DNA of 34,267 bases from Oscillospiraceae bacterium (GTDB lineage: Bacteria > Bacillota > Clostridia > Oscillospirales > Oscillospiraceae), in assembly GCA_022800215.1 (NCBI GenBank), contig JAAWPV010000012.1, forward strand, positions 1 through 34,267, in the 5' to 3' direction. Shown piece by piece: positions 33,611 to 34,267 of the stretch; position 1 is the stretch's first letter, and the number at the start of each line of letters is the position of its first letter. A program made the translations under genes and the position numbers. The notes beneath the pieces were generated by a model. That model was not told where the DNA came from. It saw only the letters and a program-made list of their open reading frames with translations, and searched no databases.

Positions 33611-33640
33611 TTGTATTTTATAACTCTGTTGAGTTATAAT
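33611..33640 (+). promoter_or_regulatory. Promoter with overlapping palindromic operator
   Basis: TTGTAT (33611-33616), 18-bp spacer, TATAAT (33635-33640). The perfect palindrome TTATAACTC-tgtt-GAGTTATAA (33618-33639) spans from the spacer into the -10, the layout of a repressor site. The divergent XRE regulator is the likely binder. A further CTCAAC half-site lies near 33577. Confidence 0.6.
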
Positions 33641-33671
33641 GGAGATGTCCATAATAGAAAGGAGAGATAAT

Positions 33672-33899
33672 ATGGATAAAAAAGAACTTTTGGCCGCCCA
33701 GAATGCTCTTGAACTGGTAGCAAAGCGGCACAACACCACCGTAAAGATGGTTCGGGCCCACATTCAGCTTGGCATCCTCAGCGGATTCACCAATCCTGAC
33801 CCCGCCATCCAAGCGGAGTGGGCCAAAATACCCCGGGAGGGTGAGTACCCCACTCCGGAGGAAGTGGTGAACTACTACGCCAAAAAGTTCCGAGGCTGA
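33672..33899 (+). CDS. Spo0A C-terminal-domain-like small protein
   Basis: This 75-residue protein has an N-terminal half, LLAAQNALELVAKRHNTTVKMVRAHIQLGI, that resembles the small proteins annotated as Spo0A C-terminal-domain-like (HTH of the sporulation master regulator without its receiver domain), common in gut Clostridia. The C-terminal half reads FTNPDPAIQAEWAKIPREGEYPTPEEVVNYYAKKF, a family-typical tail. ATG 33672 has an aaaggaga site; the earlier frame start (33639) is inside the operator. It is divergent from an XRE gene and has its own terminator. Whether it binds DNA is unproven. Confidence 0.7.
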   Translation: MDKKELLAAQNALELVAKRHNTTVKMVRAHIQLGILSGFTNPDPAIQAEWAKIPREGEYPTPEEVVNYYAKKFRG

Positions 33900-33909
33900 A
33901 CGGACAGGA

Positions 33910-33957
33910 AAAGCCCCTATCGTATCCCCGGTGCACCAGGGATACGATAGGGGCTTT
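33910..33957. terminator. Bidirectional terminator, Spo0A-like gene and rplQ
   Basis: Perfect 19-bp arms (33910-33928, 33939-33957) with a 10-nt loop lie between two convergent genes. A/T ends provide a short U-tract on the minus strand (ttttcc). Confidence 0.85.
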
Positions 33958-33979
33958 ACGTTTTGGGTCAAATCAACTC

Positions 33980-34267
33980 TTAGACGAGTTGAACGATGGC
34001 CATCTCGGCGGCGTCGCCGCGGCGGGGGCCGATGCGGACCACGCGGGTGTAGCCGCCGTCACGGGTAGCGTACTTGGGTCCGATCTGGTCAAAGAGCTTC
34101 TTGGCCACGTCCTCCTTGGTGATAAACGCCAGGGCCTGACGGTAGGCGGCCAAATCGTTCTTCTTGGCCAGGGTGATCATCTTCTCAGCCAGGGGGGCAA
34201 CCTCCTTGGCCCGGGAAACGGTGGTCTTGATCTGGCCGTTCTCCAGCAGGTAGGTGGTCATGGCACG
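33980..34267 (-). CDS. rplQ: 50S ribosomal protein L17, 3' part
   Basis: This is the C-terminal 95 residues of ribosomal protein L17, a component of the large subunit near the exit tunnel. The segment reads [36 protein letters not shown], then [53 protein letters not shown], matching the end of L17. The coding frame continues off the right edge (codons for Arg-Ala precede the internal Met), so about 20 N-terminal residues are outside. The gene would close the alpha operon (rpsK-rpsD-rpoA-rplQ), which presumably lies to the right. It ends at the shared terminator. Confidence 0.96.
   Translation of the reverse strand, partial: RAMTTYLLENGQIKTTVSRAKEVAPLAEKMITLAKKNDLAAYRQALAFITKEDVAKKLFDQIGPKYATRDGGYTRVVRIGPRRGDAAEMAIVQLV

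Noticed and set aside
33245-33899. Toxin-antitoxin module (XRE protein with Spo0A-C-like protein)
   Set aside because: The genes are divergent rather than overlapping in tandem, and the small protein does not resemble any toxin family I know.

Overview
The window looks like a chromosomal segment of a GC-rich, spore-former-related Gram-positive gut anaerobe of the class Clostridia, most likely an Oscillospiraceae/Ruminococcaceae-type bacterium. The reasons are high-GC coding sequence with AT-rich promoters, strong AGGAGG-type ribosome sites, the two-subunit Fe-S serine dehydratase, a Spo0A-C-like small protein, and the style of the core genes. The assignment is inferred from gene content and was not tested by database search. 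I see no rRNA, tRNA, CRISPR array, insertion sequence or prophage.

Layout, left to right: (1) 145-2518, an SLC13-type acid permease with a UxuA-like TIM-barrel dehydratase; (2) 2733-4595, a MATE exporter, a repeat/hairpin stretch and a small HTH protein; (3) 4741-6264 (minus), serine dehydratase sdaAB-sdaAA; (4) 6435-7040, a tandem-OB SSB-like protein, then a small zinc-ribbon gene; (5) 7486-10293 (minus), a PAS/HTH regulator, PepV dipeptidase and a lipoprotein; (6) 10587-13843 (minus), an MBL-fold hydrolase, a second SLC13 permease and a LysR regulator; (7) 14036-21263 (minus), an aconitase-family hydratase, then its own-promoter operon AbrB-type permease-citD-citE-citF-LysR; (8) 21441-23387, nadE; (9) a frameshifted Cys-rich small gene divergent from an XRE regulator; (10) 24210-25381 (minus), a two-gene chromate-family transporter; (11) 25704-31205, trmL-pgk-tpiA-gpmI-eno; (12) 31276-33002 (minus), an ECF sigma factor and a beta-solenoid-like protein; (13) an XRE repressor divergent from a Spo0A-C-like protein; (14) the 3' end of rplQ at the right edge.

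Much of the accessory DNA concerns uptake and cleavage of organic acids: two SLC13 permeases, an AbrB-type permease, a hydratase, a three-subunit citrate-lyase-type enzyme and two LysR regulators. Serine dehydratase and PepV add amino-acid and peptide fermentation, both feeding pyruvate metabolism. The lower-glycolysis operon is the housekeeping core.

The best second-look items are: the citrate-lyase/hydratase cluster, whose substrate may not be citrate; the apparent CTG start codon of trmL; a one-base frameshift in a conserved-looking Cys-rich small gene; the ECF sigma/beta-solenoid pair with a structured leader; and two divergent small-regulator loci with symmetric operator-like repeats. 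None is clearly a wholly new system from sequence alone.
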